DNA from: Leptothrix discophora | GTDB taxonomy: Bacteria; Pseudomonadota; Gammaproteobacteria; Burkholderiales; Burkholderiaceae_C | Length of the DNA: 64,000 nt | Reading direction: 5' to 3' | NCBI RefSeq assembly: GCF_030705305.1 | Contig: NZ_JAUZEE010000008.1 | Span: forward strand, 62,001 to 126,000 | Shown here: piece after piece, positions 41,685 to 49,807 of the stretch | Layout of the letters: the number at the start of each line of letters is the position of its first letter | Position numbering within the stretch: the stretch's first letter is position 1 | Notes under the pieces: model-generated | The model's database searches: none | Told to the model about the DNA's origin: nothing | The model's input: the letters and a program-made list of their open reading frames with translations, nothing else | Position numbers and translations under genes: made by a program

Positions 41685-42209
41685 GGCGAACACACCATTT
41701 TCAGCGCCTTCGTGCCCTCTCTGGCCCTCTGCCACGACCTCGTGACCGGAGTCCCAATTGGGACACCTGAGTGTGGCACGGCTGTAGGGGTGCCGTCCGT
41801 AGCGGTTCAATTCCTAGACTCGGACGCAGGTTCAGTTCCCAAATCGATGCGTGCAGTCTGTTCAATCGGCGCAGCTGGGAATGCGCGCACGCGGCCATCG
41901 TCGGGCGACGACATCTGCACGATCCACACGCCCGCGCCTCCGGCAAGTTTGACTATGTGGACCGCCAACAGCTTCTTTAATCCACTTACCCACTCGGCAA
42001 GTGGGCGCTCGATGTCGATAACAGTGGGCTTCCGCCGTTTTTCAGCGCACCACCCACAGATTGGCCAGCACTCACAGCGTGAATTGCGAAGGCTTGCTCG
42101 GCGGCTCCTTCGATGCACTTGATTTGTCGGCGGGCACGCGCCGGAGAAATCAATCATGGCCTACTCGCAGTGCGAGCGAGGCCACGATAATCGCGACTAC
42201 GAAGGCTGA
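41685..42209. other. left end of the island, arm-type site and no confident gene
   Basis: Contains GTCCCAATTGGGAC (41751-41764), part of a 20-bp sequence GGAGTCCCAATTGGGACACC (41748-41767) that recurs with three changes at 47783-47802 near the other end. A 116-codon minus-strand frame (41807-42157) contains a stretch (ERPLAEWVSGLKKLLAVHIV) that could be coding or a gene remnant, but there is no support for a function. Confidence 0.4.
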
Positions 42210-43019
42210 TCAGTTTGGCCAAGGATGGTCTACGAACACTTGACCTGTGACCTTGTCAAATAGCACGATTCGAATGACCTGGCCGACCAATACATTTCCT
42301 GAGGTCGTTGACTCGTAAGGGAAGTCAATCTTTGGGCTCACTCCTGAAAGATGATATGCGGTGTATGGGGGTGAGAGTTGAATCTCTAATGCCATACCAG
42401 CGTTCTGGAGTATATTTCGCGCTTGAGTAGCAGAAGCTTTGAGCTGGATGGCATCGCCGTCCGGCCAGTAACTCCTTGAATTGGTGAGCGCAACGCCACA
42501 AATTTCGTTCTCGGTCTTGGTAATGGTCTTTGTGGCTCCAAACGCATTGGAGCCCGTATATTCTGACATCTTGGTTGTTCTGTCTACAATCAAGGTGCGC
42601 AGTTTGGCGTAGCTCGTCCCGATCGAGTAAAGTGCGCTTTCCGTTTCCATCGAGACACGAAGTGTCTCGCTGTCTGCATCGTACTTAATGGCATATTTGG
42701 TCAGCGCCCCATTCAAGAATATCATCGGCGCATTAAGTTGCTGTCCTGCAATGTTTGCTGCGTTGAGTGAGGCTTTGATTCGTGCATCGTAGTCCGATGT
42801 CTTCTCGAATTGATCGCGAGGAGGTGCGATTCTACGCATCTCCGCAAGCGTGTTTTTGCACGACTGCCCCGTGAAACCCGGTGACAATACTATGGGAGGG
42901 AGTGCTGCTTTCTGTGCGGCGACCTTGGCTGGCTTGGTGGTCGTCGGGGTGGATGCGCATCCGCCAATGGCGAAGACAATGAACAATGAGACAGCGCACT
43001 TCAAGCGGGTAATGATCAT
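42210..43019 (-). CDS. low-GC hypothetical lipoprotein
   Basis: 269-aa protein with a lipoprotein signal: hydrophobic segment LFIVFAIGGC gives acylated Cys21. The mature part is not recognised; it holds three further cysteines. Its DNA is about half G+C, much lower than all neighbours, with AT-rich codons, so it has a different origin. ATG 43019 used; ATG 43031 adds four residues. Transcribed alone on the minus strand, in the island. Confidence 0.7.
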   Translation of the reverse strand: MIITRLKCAVSLFIVFAIGGCASTPTTTKPAKVAAQKAALPPIVLSPGFTGQSCKNTLAEMRRIAPPRDQFEKTSDYDARIKASLNAANIAGQQLNAPMIFLNGALTKYAIKYDADSETLRVSMETESALYSIGTSYAKLRTLIVDRTTKMSEYTGSNAFGATKTITKTENEICGVALTNSRSYWPDGDAIQLKASATQARNILQNAGMALEIQLSPPYTAYHLSGVSPKIDFPYESTTSGNVLVGQVIRIVLFDKVTGQVFVDHPWPN

Positions 43020-43185
43020 CTGATCCTCCATGAAACTTAGGTAAGAACGATTTTATGTCGAGCTTGCAGTTTCGATAAACTGCCGCTCGCATAGTAGCTC
43101 GTGCCCCATCCAAACCAAGGTGCGGAGGTCATCAACCTGCAGGGGTGCTAGCAGGTCGTAGCGAACCTTGTACCCGATGCGCCGA

Positions 43186-43875
43186 TCAAGTCCTCTGAGG
43201 CACGTCCGGGTCGGCGCGGCCGAGCCGCTTCCGCAGGCGCTGTACCTGGGTCGGGCTGAACTCCGAACCGCTCTCGGTCTTGTGCCCCTTCGCGGCCAAG
43301 GATGCTGCCGCCGCCCGCAGGCTCAGGCCATCGCACGCCGCCAAGTCGCCGCGCATGGCTTCCGCGCGCACCTGACCTTCGGCCTTCCGAGCGTCGTTCA
43401 CGGCCTTGATGTTCTTGCCACCCTTGGTGCCCAGCTCGACGCCCCGGGACTTTGCTGCCATCAGGGCGTCCTGCGTGCGCTTGCTGATCGCCTCGCGCTC
43501 GTGTTCGGCGAACGCCGCCATGACGTGCAGCGTCAGCTTGTTGGCTTCGGGCATGTCCAGCGCCACGAACTGAACGCCCGCCTCCATCAGGCCGCTGATG
43601 AAGTGGACGTTGCGCGCCAGGCGGTCGAGCTTCGCGATCACCAGAGTGGCCTTCGCCTTCTTCGCCAGGACCAGCGCCGCCGCGAGCTGGGGACGCTGTT
43701 TGTCGGTCTTACGGCCCGACTCGACCTCGACGAACTCGCCGGCCAGCTCGCCGCCGCAGCGGTTCACGTGCTGCGCGATCGCCGCCTGCTGGGCTTCCAT
43801 GCCGAGACCGGACGCACCCTGCTGCTGGGTGCTGACGCGGACGTAGGCGACGAAACGGGGGGTGGGGGTGTTCAT
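43186..43875 (-). CDS. serine recombinase (resolvase/invertase family)
   Basis: 229-aa small serine recombinase. The nucleophile Ser15 is in AYVRVSTQQQGASGLG; the conserved AKLDRLARN and FAEHEREAISKRTQDAL (E-helix) blocks are present, and the C-terminal residues form an HTH (LSLRAAAASLAAKGHKT). It can carry out site-specific resolution or inversion. Divergent from the cargo genes over a 138-bp gap that holds a palindrome-rich, res-like sequence. Confidence 0.9.
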   Translation of the reverse strand: MNTPTPRFVAYVRVSTQQQGASGLGMEAQQAAIAQHVNRCGGELAGEFVEVESGRKTDKQRPQLAAALVLAKKAKATLVIAKLDRLARNVHFISGLMEAGVQFVALDMPEANKLTLHVMAAFAEHEREAISKRTQDALMAAKSRGVELGTKGGKNIKAVNDARKAEGQVRAEAMRGDLAACDGLSLRAAAASLAAKGHKTESGSEFSPTQVQRLRKRLGRADPDVPQRT

Positions 43876-43926
43876 GCTGCTGAGCCTATTCGTGCCAAAC
43901 CAAACGGACGGTTAGTCTGGTACGGA

Positions 43927-43964
43927 GTGTACACCGACTTTGCATAAACTTGGCAAGTTGCATA
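43927..43964. promoter_or_regulatory. candidate recombinase binding (res-like) or operator site
   Basis: GTGTACAC (43927-43934), the palindrome AACTTG-G-CAAGTT (43947-43959) and two direct copies of TTGCATA (43940-43946 and 43958-43964), immediately upstream of the serine recombinase gene. Confidence 0.4.
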
Positions 43965-44013
43965 GCTCATGCGAGAATCGGGGCTTCTTCACTCCACCGA
44001 CAAGGTGCATCCG

Positions 44014-44388
44014 ATGGCAAACGCCAACCCCCAACGTCCGAACAAGTTCGTCACCTTCAACCAGGCCGACTTCGACCTGCTGACGCTCACCGCCCAGAAC
44101 ACCGGCCTGACCTTCTCGGTCATCGTCGGCCAGCTGGTGGGAGCGCACCGGCAGGAGCTGTCCGAGCTGAACCGGTGGCTCACCGGCAAGGAAGGTGACC
44201 AGCGCACCCAGGCCATCCACGCCGTCGAGCAGTACGGCCCGAACGACCTGATCACCGAGCTGCAGCGCATCGACCCGACTTACCAGCCGCCCGCAGCGCT
44301 CCAGATGACCGCAGGCGCACACATCCTCCGCGCCGATGAAGTCGCCGGCCTGCGCCGGCTGCTGGCGAACCAGGACGCCGCCCAATGA
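44014..44388 (+). CDS. hypothetical island protein, 124 aa
   Basis: Not recognised. The first half (NKFVTFNQADFDLLTLTAQN; TFSVIVGQLVGAHRQEL) has the strand-helix-helix look of a ribbon-helix-helix DNA-binding protein, so an autoregulator is possible, but this is a pattern guess. ATG 44014 is preferred to 43969. Its stop overlaps the next start by 4 bp. First of three co-directional island genes. Confidence 0.6.
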   Translation: MANANPQRPNKFVTFNQADFDLLTLTAQNTGLTFSVIVGQLVGAHRQELSELNRWLTGKEGDQRTQAIHAVEQYGPNDLITELQRIDPTYQPPAALQMTAGAHILRADEVAGLRRLLANQDAAQ

Positions 44389-44600
44389 CCGCCCCGCTCG
44401 ACCTGGTGCGCTTCACCGACACCGCGACCGCGCAGGCCACCGCCGACGAACTCGTTCTGGCAAAAGGCACGCCGGTCCAGCTCGCCGAGGGCGTCACGCT
44501 GCACGCCGGCTACCGCCAGGGCGTACCCACGTTCGTGGTGAAGGTGGCTGGCGCTGACGACCTGTCGGCCGTGATCACCACCGAGCCGCTCGACGCATGA
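44385..44600 (+). CDS. hypothetical island protein, 71 aa
   Basis: Small acidic protein (LVRFTDTATAQATADELVLAK...) without signal peptide or known motif. ATGA overlap with the upstream gene implies coupled translation. The next gene starts 7 bp downstream. Confidence 0.55.
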   Translation: MTAPLDLVRFTDTATAQATADELVLAKGTPVQLAEGVTLHAGYRQGVPTFVVKVAGADDLSAVITTEPLDA

Positions 44601-44606
44601 CCGCCC

Positions 44607-45464
44607 GTGGTTGAAGTCGAAACCTTCACCGCGAACGCGCATGCGCCTCAGCGTCCACTCCCGCCGACGCCAGCCGAGGACATCGAGCTGGACAAGATCA
44701 AGCCGTTCTCGGAACTGATCAAGGCGCGGGAGGCGCTTCCCCACCAGGGCATCGAGCGCAGGGTGTACGAAAGCGCTGTCGGACGTATCCCGACCGACAG
44801 CACCCAGCAACTTCTGATCCGTCTGAAGACTGCCGAAGATGCGGTTGTGGCGTGGGGCATCCATCGTGAGCTGACAGCTCGTGGCCTCCCTCCCGTGATG
44901 AGGGATCGTGGCCCCCGGTGTTCGCGACAGCACGAGTTCCTGAACGTTGCTGCTGACGTTTACTGGGTCGTCACCAAGTATCCCGGGCATCTGACGCTGT
45001 TCGAACGAGCCCGCCCGGTGTTCAGGTACGCGCCTGGCGTCGAGCAATGGCACAAGGCCGTCGTGTTCGTCTACAGGATGAGCGCCGGGCAGCCGCATCG
45101 CGTCGCCAACGCTCTTGGGCTGACCGACGACATGCGCCGCATGCTGTTGGTGATGGGCAACCGCCAACAGAACTACGCGCGCCGCGTCCTGCGCGAGCGG
45201 TGCGACCGAATCCGCGAGGAACTGATGTCCTTCGCCGTGGCTCACCCCGACAAGAGCGGTGTGACGACGGCCGAGGACATCGTGCAGCGGCAGATCGATG
45301 TCCTCTGGTTCTACCTGCACAGCGGACGAAGTGCATCAGTCACGGCTGAATGCATGGCCGCGATGACGAACTCGCCGATGCAGCGCCGGATGGTCACACA
45401 GCACATCGCGCGGATCGAGCAGCGCAGCGCGACCGCTGAACGTGTTCTGGCTCTGCCTCTCTAG
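44607..45464 (+). CDS. hypothetical island protein, 285 aa
   Basis: Not recognised. A mainly helical cytoplasmic protein, with a Pro-rich N-terminus and a central aromatic part (FLNVAADVYWVVTKYPGHLT). It has no visible nuclease, ATPase or helicase motif. GTG 44607 is the start that keeps the tight spacing to the upstream gene; no ATG is near. A clear intrinsic terminator follows, so the three genes form a unit and are the element's most likely cargo or replication/maintenance module. Confidence 0.6.
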   Translation: MVEVETFTANAHAPQRPLPPTPAEDIELDKIKPFSELIKAREALPHQGIERRVYESAVGRIPTDSTQQLLIRLKTAEDAVVAWGIHRELTARGLPPVMRDRGPRCSRQHEFLNVAADVYWVVTKYPGHLTLFERARPVFRYAPGVEQWHKAVVFVYRMSAGQPHRVANALGLTDDMRRMLLVMGNRQQNYARRVLRERCDRIREELMSFAVAHPDKSGVTTAEDIVQRQIDVLWFYLHSGRSASVTAECMAAMTNSPMQRRMVTQHIARIEQRSATAERVLALPL

Positions 45465-45486
45465 GTGTGCTTTGGGGGTGGGTACA

Positions 45487-45510
45487 CCCCCGGAAGGTTT
45501 CGGGGGTTTT
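45487..45510 (+). terminator. intrinsic terminator after the island cargo genes
   Basis: Stem CCCCCG (45487-45492) / CGGGGG (45501-45506) with an 8-nt loop, followed by TTTT, 22 bp after the stop codon. Confidence 0.75.
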
Positions 45511-46096
45511 ACCTCGATGAACACGAGCAAGAAGGGGGCGCAGCGACTTCGGACGAAGGGGGCGCAACCGCTCCGCGACGCGCGCCCCCTTCGTCCCCTA
45601 ACAAGCGATGTACACACTTTCAGTGTGCGCATGAGCTACGGACGCGCACGCCGCACAGCGCACCGCTGTCGGTCTCGCTTCGCGGGACCGACATTGCGGA
45701 CCTGCCGCGCCGCGACGCGCCCAGCTTCAACCCTCAAGACCAACAGCAGCAGCGCGATCACCACGGGGCGTTCTATGCAACGACCTGGTCGTGCAGCTCC
45801 CGGCTCGCGCTCGATCACCCGCATCCCTGCGGGTGATCACCAGCTCGCCGGCCTGGTCCTGCGAGGGGGTGGGGGTCTTAGAACGGGGCCGTGATCGCGA
45901 AGGGCACCTTTGCTAATTTTTTGCAGCTCCCGGCGAGGAACGTTGTACTTCGACCAGGCTGGCGCTGTAGACCTCGTTCATGCCCACCAGGCGCAGAACG
46001 TCGCCGGCCAGGAAGAAGGATTGCACTTCTACGCTCGTAAGCGAGAGGCTCCGGAGGTCTCCCGGTGCTGCAGAACAAGCCGTCCATTGAAACGCG
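45511..46096. other. structured noncoding stretch in the island
   Basis: No convincing gene. It contains a perfect 15-bp inverted repeat GGACGAAGGGGGCGC (45551-45565) / GCGCCCCCTTCGTCC (45582-45596), with another copy of GAAGGGGGCGCA just upstream; CACACT-TTC-AGTGTG (45613-45627); and GATCACCCGC-ATCCCT-GCGGGTGATC (45813-45838). A minus-strand frame runs from inside the integrase stop to a TAG at 45913-45915 and looks partly coding (SLSLTSVEVQSFFLAGDVLR), but no start codon is seen. It could hold an origin, recombination sites or a structured RNA. Confidence 0.45.
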
Positions 46097-47749
46097 TCAG
46101 ATCGCGCCAGGATCGACGTTCGTCGAATCTGTGGGGGTCTCTACCGGTTCGGCCTTCCTCTTCGATCTGCGGGCTACGGGCTTGGCTGGCGCTGCCTTCT
46201 TGGCCGTTGTTGACTTCGGCCCGAAGCTCACATCCTCGATGTTCGGGATGAGGGCCCGGACGGTTTCGGGCAGGGCGAACTTGTTCACCGCTTCCAGGAC
46301 TGAGACAGGGTCGCGGTCGGTCCAGTACACGTCGCCCGCGACGGTGCCGGTCTCGTGCCCCACGATGTTGGCGACCATGTGTTGTGCAACACCTGCGTTC
46401 AGCAACTGCGAGATGAAGCCAGCCCGGAAGGAGTGAAAGACCTTCGCCTGGGTCCCGGTGATCCCACAGCGGTCGCGGTACCTCTGGAACCACTTGCTCA
46501 CTGCCTGTCCATGCCCATCCCTGCCAGGCTTCAACTCGCCGAACAGCTGCTTCGCGCCACTCTGGCGCTGCCGCTCGACCCACCGCAGTAGGCCGAGCCG
46601 CACTAGCTCCCCGTGGATCGGGACAGGTCGGGTCGCAGCTGCGGTCTTGCGTCGAACGTTCTCGTCGTCGCCGACATCGGCGATGTTGATCACATCGACC
46701 CCGGTCAGCTTCACGAAGTCGATGATGCGCAGTTGGGCCAGCTCGTTCAGGCGCGCCCCGGTGTAGATGCCCAGCAGCATGATCCAGTAGTAGTGGGGGT
46801 GCAGGAAGCGCCTTGCCGCCCACTCGCGACCGTTGAACAGCCTGGTCAACTCGGACTCGTCGAATGGGAGTCGCGAGGTCGGTTCTACGTTGGCGATCTG
46901 CAGGCCCTGTGCCGGATTGACGCCGATCCCGTACTGCACGCTGACCCACTTGAAGAACGACGAGACCCGGGTCATGAAGTCGTTCGCCGTGCCAGCCGCG
47001 ATAGGGGTGACGTCGGTCATCGACGGATCGGTCAGGGCAATAAAGTCCAGGTCGCGCAGTGCCTCGTACTTCGAGGCGTTCTTGGGCAACCGCTGCAATC
47101 GCTCGAAGAAGTCCACGCAGTCCGATCGCCTGATCGACGACACAGGGCGGTCTTGGCCGAGGTACTCCGCCAGCGCCCTGAAGGTCACATCCCACCGGGC
47201 AGCGGTCTTCGTGGTCCAGCTGCTTCTGACACGGTGTTCGCGAGAGAACTCGCTGATCGCGACCGCGAGCGTGGGCCCGACCTCGACAGGGACAGCGGGG
47301 GAGGGCGACGCAGTCGCGCCTGCCTGCAGGCCGATGATCTTCTGCTGCAGAAGCAGGATCACCTTGTCGCGCTTGGCAATGCCGTCTTGGAAGGCAGCTT
47401 CCTTCGCCCGCCTGCGCAGTTCGTCCTGCGCACGCTCGAATGCCGCCTCCCGCTCTGCCTCTTCGTCGGCCTCGATCGCCTCTGCCTTGCGCCGCGCTAC
47501 CAGCTGCAAGATCGTCTTCGTCTGCTTGTCCAAGTCGCTCAAGGTGCTTCCCGACCTCAGATGTCGCAGCATGACCGATGCGGCCTGTCGCAGCGGCAGT
47601 GAGCGTTCGACAGCCTCACGTCGACTGGCCGTCTGCAGCGAGCGCAACAGCTCGACCGCGCCGACAGCGCCCCGCACATCTGCAGGCACCACCCAGCGCC
47701 AGCACCACACACCGCAGCGGTTGCGCCGCAGTCCATCACCGTAGCCCAT
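46097..47749 (-). CDS. tyrosine recombinase (island integrase)
   Basis: 550-aa integrase. Catalytic residues are in order: Arg333 (GIYTGARLNELAQL), His439-x2-Arg442 (FHSFRAGF), His465 (IVGHETG) and Tyr475 (DVYWTDRD), so it should be active. The N-terminus (LRRNRCGVWCWRWVVPADVR) resembles the DUF6538-type arm-binding domain; a charged coiled coil (about 75-145) and a core-binding domain follow. The C-terminus is Lys/Ala-rich. It lies 127 bp from the ssrA 3' end, the normal place for an integrase that uses ssrA as attB. Confidence 0.93.
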   Translation of the reverse strand: MGYGDGLRRNRCGVWCWRWVVPADVRGAVGAVELLRSLQTASRREAVERSLPLRQAASVMLRHLRSGSTLSDLDKQTKTILQLVARRKAEAIEADEEAEREAAFERAQDELRRRAKEAAFQDGIAKRDKVILLLQQKIIGLQAGATASPSPAVPVEVGPTLAVAISEFSREHRVRSSWTTKTAARWDVTFRALAEYLGQDRPVSSIRRSDCVDFFERLQRLPKNASKYEALRDLDFIALTDPSMTDVTPIAAGTANDFMTRVSSFFKWVSVQYGIGVNPAQGLQIANVEPTSRLPFDESELTRLFNGREWAARRFLHPHYYWIMLLGIYTGARLNELAQLRIIDFVKLTGVDVINIADVGDDENVRRKTAAATRPVPIHGELVRLGLLRWVERQRQSGAKQLFGELKPGRDGHGQAVSKWFQRYRDRCGITGTQAKVFHSFRAGFISQLLNAGVAQHMVANIVGHETGTVAGDVYWTDRDPVSVLEAVNKFALPETVRALIPNIEDVSFGPKSTTAKKAAPAKPVARRSKRKAEPVETPTDSTNVDPGAI

Positions 47750-47782
47750 GAAGAAAGCGCCTCTCGTGCACCAGCTGGATTG

Positions 47783-47802
47783 GGAGATCCAACTGGGACA
47801 CC
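47783..47802. repeat. candidate arm-type integrase site, right end
   Basis: GGAGATCCAACTGGGACACC matches 17 of 20 bases of 41748-41767 in the same orientation. Each copy lies 64-74 bp inside its att repeat. Confidence 0.5.
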
Positions 47803-47840
47803 GGGCGCTTCCAGGGAACCCGCTGTCGCGAAATTCCCTT

Positions 47841-47867
47841 AAAAATCAACCACTTGCGGAAGTGGTT
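47841..47867 (-). terminator. intrinsic terminator of ssrA
   Basis: Stem AACCACTT (47848-47855) / AAGTGGTT (47860-47867) with loop GCGG, followed on the minus strand by GATTTTT. It is island DNA and replaces the original terminator. Confidence 0.8.
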
Positions 47868-47876
47868 GCCTAAAAG

Positions 47877-48237
47877 TGGTGGAGCCGGGGGGAATTGAAC
47901 CCCCGTCCGCAAGCCATCCTCAGGCAGTTCTACATGCGTAGCTCTCTGATTTGAGTCTCGCGGCTTCGACGGGCAGGAGCACCCTTCGATAGCCGCCAGT
48001 CACGTAGTCTCGTTCTGCGTCGTGTGACCCGGCTCAGAACCAGCCGATGTGAATGACCTTGCAGCTGTTGCCAGCCCAGACCATCGGCGATCTGTTGCAA
48101 GGCTCACCGGTGTTTAAGCGGCGAGGGCGTACGAAGAATCGTTCGCAGTTACTTTGTTTCCAGTGGATTTACGAGCGAACTGGTGCTCGGCATGCCCTGC
48201 TCCGATTCCGCACCCACGTCGAAACCAGGTCGGCCCC
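47877..48237 (-). ncRNA. ssrA: transfer-messenger RNA (tmRNA)
   Basis: 361-nt tmRNA that rescues stalled ribosomes with SmpB. The 5' end GGGGCCGACCTGGTTTCGAC and 3' end GGTTCAATTCC...CGGCTCCACCA form the tRNA-like acceptor (GGGGCCG pairs with CGGCTCC). The 3' CCA is encoded. The tag ORF (48114-48146) encodes ANDSSYALAA then TAA, a betaproteobacterial ANDxxxALAA tag. The last 17 nt are the att core of the island, so the gene is kept whole by the integrated element. Confidence 0.97.
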
Positions 48238-48247
48238 AGAGAGCGAG

Positions 48248-48274
48248 AGTTTAGGGCATCGAGAGGAAGTTCAA
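48248..48274 (-). promoter_or_regulatory. candidate ssrA promoter
   Basis: On the minus strand TAAACT (48253-48248) lies 10 nt before the tmRNA 5' end, with TTGAAC (48274-48269) 15 nt further upstream. It overlaps the gph stop codon. Confidence 0.45.
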
Positions 48275-48922
48275 GAGCGCGCTGGGGTGATCGATCACTG
48301 CATCGGCGCCCCAATCGTCGATCTTCTCGCCGATGCCGAGGTAGCCCCATGACGCCGCGAGCGTGGCCATGCCGGCGGCCCTGCCGGCGATGACGTCGCG
48401 GTGGTCGTCGCCGACGTAGACGCAAGCCTGCGCCGCGACACCGATGCGGCGTGCCGCCTCCAGCAGCGGCTCGGGATGCGGCTTGGCGTGTGCAGTGGTG
48501 TCGCCGCAGACCAGCACACGGCTGCGCAGGGCGATGCCGCTGGCCTGTACGACCGGCTCGGCGTAGCGGGTGTGCTTGTTGGTGACGATGCCCCAGGGCA
48601 GGCCGGCGGCGTCGAGCGCATCGAGCACCGGCAACATCGTCTCGAACACGCGGGTCAGCCGCGTCATGCGGGCTTCGTAGAGCGACAGGTATTCGTCGCG
48701 CATCGCGGGGAAGCGCGGGTCGTCCATGCCGATGCCGAGCGCCACGCCCACCATGCCGCGAGCGCCCGTGCCGGTCATCGGGCGGAAGTCGGCCAGCGGC
48801 AGCGGCGCGAGGCCGTGGCGCAGACGCAGTTCGTTGGCGGCCTCGCCCAGATCGGGTGCGCTGTCGACCAGGGTGCCGTCGAGGTCGAACAGCACGGCGG
48901 CCCAGCGGCGGCGCATCGTCAT
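48251..48922 (-). CDS. gph: phosphoglycolate phosphatase
   Basis: 223-aa HAD phosphatase that removes 2-phosphoglycolate. Motif I is [16 protein letters not shown] with both Asp, motif II IVTNK, motif III Lys in HAKPHPEPL and motif [10 protein letters not shown]. Start ATG 48922 overlaps the ubiG stop (ATGA); ATG 48916 also possible. ubiG-gph is a common proteobacterial pair. Confidence 0.93.
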   Translation of the reverse strand: MTMRRRWAAVLFDLDGTLVDSAPDLGEAANELRLRHGLAPLPLADFRPMTGTGARGMVGVALGIGMDDPRFPAMRDEYLSLYEARMTRLTRVFETMLPVLDALDAAGLPWGIVTNKHTRYAEPVVQASGIALRSRVLVCGDTTAHAKPHPEPLLEAARRIGVAAQACVYVGDDHRDVIAGRAAGMATLAASWGYLGIGEKIDDWGADAVIDHPSALLNFLSMP

Positions 48923-49635
48923 GAGGCGTCCACGTCCTTGCGGCAGGCGACGAGGTAGTTGACGCTGGTGTCGTCGTTCAGCCAGTAGCGCTGCGTCAGC
49001 GGGTTGTACTGCATGCCCCGGGTCTGCTGCGGCGTCAGGCCGGCCTCGCGGCAGGCGCGCATCAGCTCGCTCGGGCGGATGAACTTGGCGTATTCGTGGG
49101 TGCCGGCCGGCAGCAGCTTGAGCACGTATTCGGCGCCGACGATCGCGAACAGGAAGGATTTCAGGTTCCGGTTGAGCGTCGACAGGAAGACCCAGCCGCC
49201 CGGTTTCACCAGACGCGCGCAGGCCTCCACGATGGCCGCAGGGTCCGGCACGTGCTCGACCATCTCCATGCAGGTGACGACGTCGAACTGGCCCGGCTGC
49301 TCGGCGGCCAGGGCTTCGGCGGCGATCAGCCGGTAGGCGACGCCAGCCTGGCCGGATTCCATCGCGTGCAGCTGCGCGACCTTCAGCGAACGCTCGGCGA
49401 GGTCGATGCCGAGCACGTTGGCGCCGCGCTGGGCCATCGCCTCGCTGAGGATGCCGCCGCCGCAGCCGACGTCGACGATGTGACGGCCCTCCAGCGGCCC
49501 GGCGACCTGCTCGATCCAGCCCAGGCGCAGCGGGTTGATGCGGTGCAGCGGGCGGAACTCGCTGTCCGGGTCCCACCACTTGTGGGCGAGTTCACTGAAC
49601 TTGGCGAGTTCCTTCGGGTCGGCATTGGCTTGCAT
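48919..49635 (-). CDS. ubiG: ubiquinone biosynthesis O-methyltransferase UbiG
   Basis: 238-aa SAM-dependent methyltransferase that carries out both O-methylations of ubiquinone synthesis. N-terminal [24 protein letters not shown] is diagnostic, SAM motif I is [15 protein letters not shown], and [13 protein letters not shown] is the post-I motif. ATG 49635 chosen over an upstream TTG at 49665. Coupled to gph. Confidence 0.96.
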   Translation of the reverse strand: MQANADPKELAKFSELAHKWWDPDSEFRPLHRINPLRLGWIEQVAGPLEGRHIVDVGCGGGILSEAMAQRGANVLGIDLAERSLKVAQLHAMESGQAGVAYRLIAAEALAAEQPGQFDVVTCMEMVEHVPDPAAIVEACARLVKPGGWVFLSTLNRNLKSFLFAIVGAEYVLKLLPAGTHEYAKFIRPSELMRACREAGLTPQQTRGMQYNPLTQRYWLNDDTSVNYLVACRKDVDAS

Positions 49636-49728
49636 GGCGTCGTCGGTTGGCGGGAGTGGACGCAACTGTAGGGCGCGAGGGCCGGGCCGCGTGCCGATCG
49701 GGTCAAGACGGCCCGATCGGTCGCGGCC

Positions 49729-49755
49729 AAAAGAAAACCCCGCCGTGGCGGGGTT
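49729..49755 (-). terminator. intrinsic terminator of the OmpA-family gene
   Basis: Stem AACCCCGCC / GGCGGGGTT (49736-49755) with a very short loop, followed on the minus strand by TTCTTTT. Confidence 0.8.
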
Positions 49756-49807
49756 CGGGGTGCATCAAGCACACCGGGCGACGACGCCCGGCGCGCGATC
49801 GGGATGC

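Noticed and set aside
41668-41700. Possible tRNA 3' end
   Set aside because: The T-arm does not pair and no tRNA body lies on either side; it is the duplicated tmRNA end.
45442-45894. Plus-strand 150-codon frame after the island cargo genes
   Set aside because: It runs through a terminator and several inverted repeats, has Arg/Ser-rich composition and no ribosome site.
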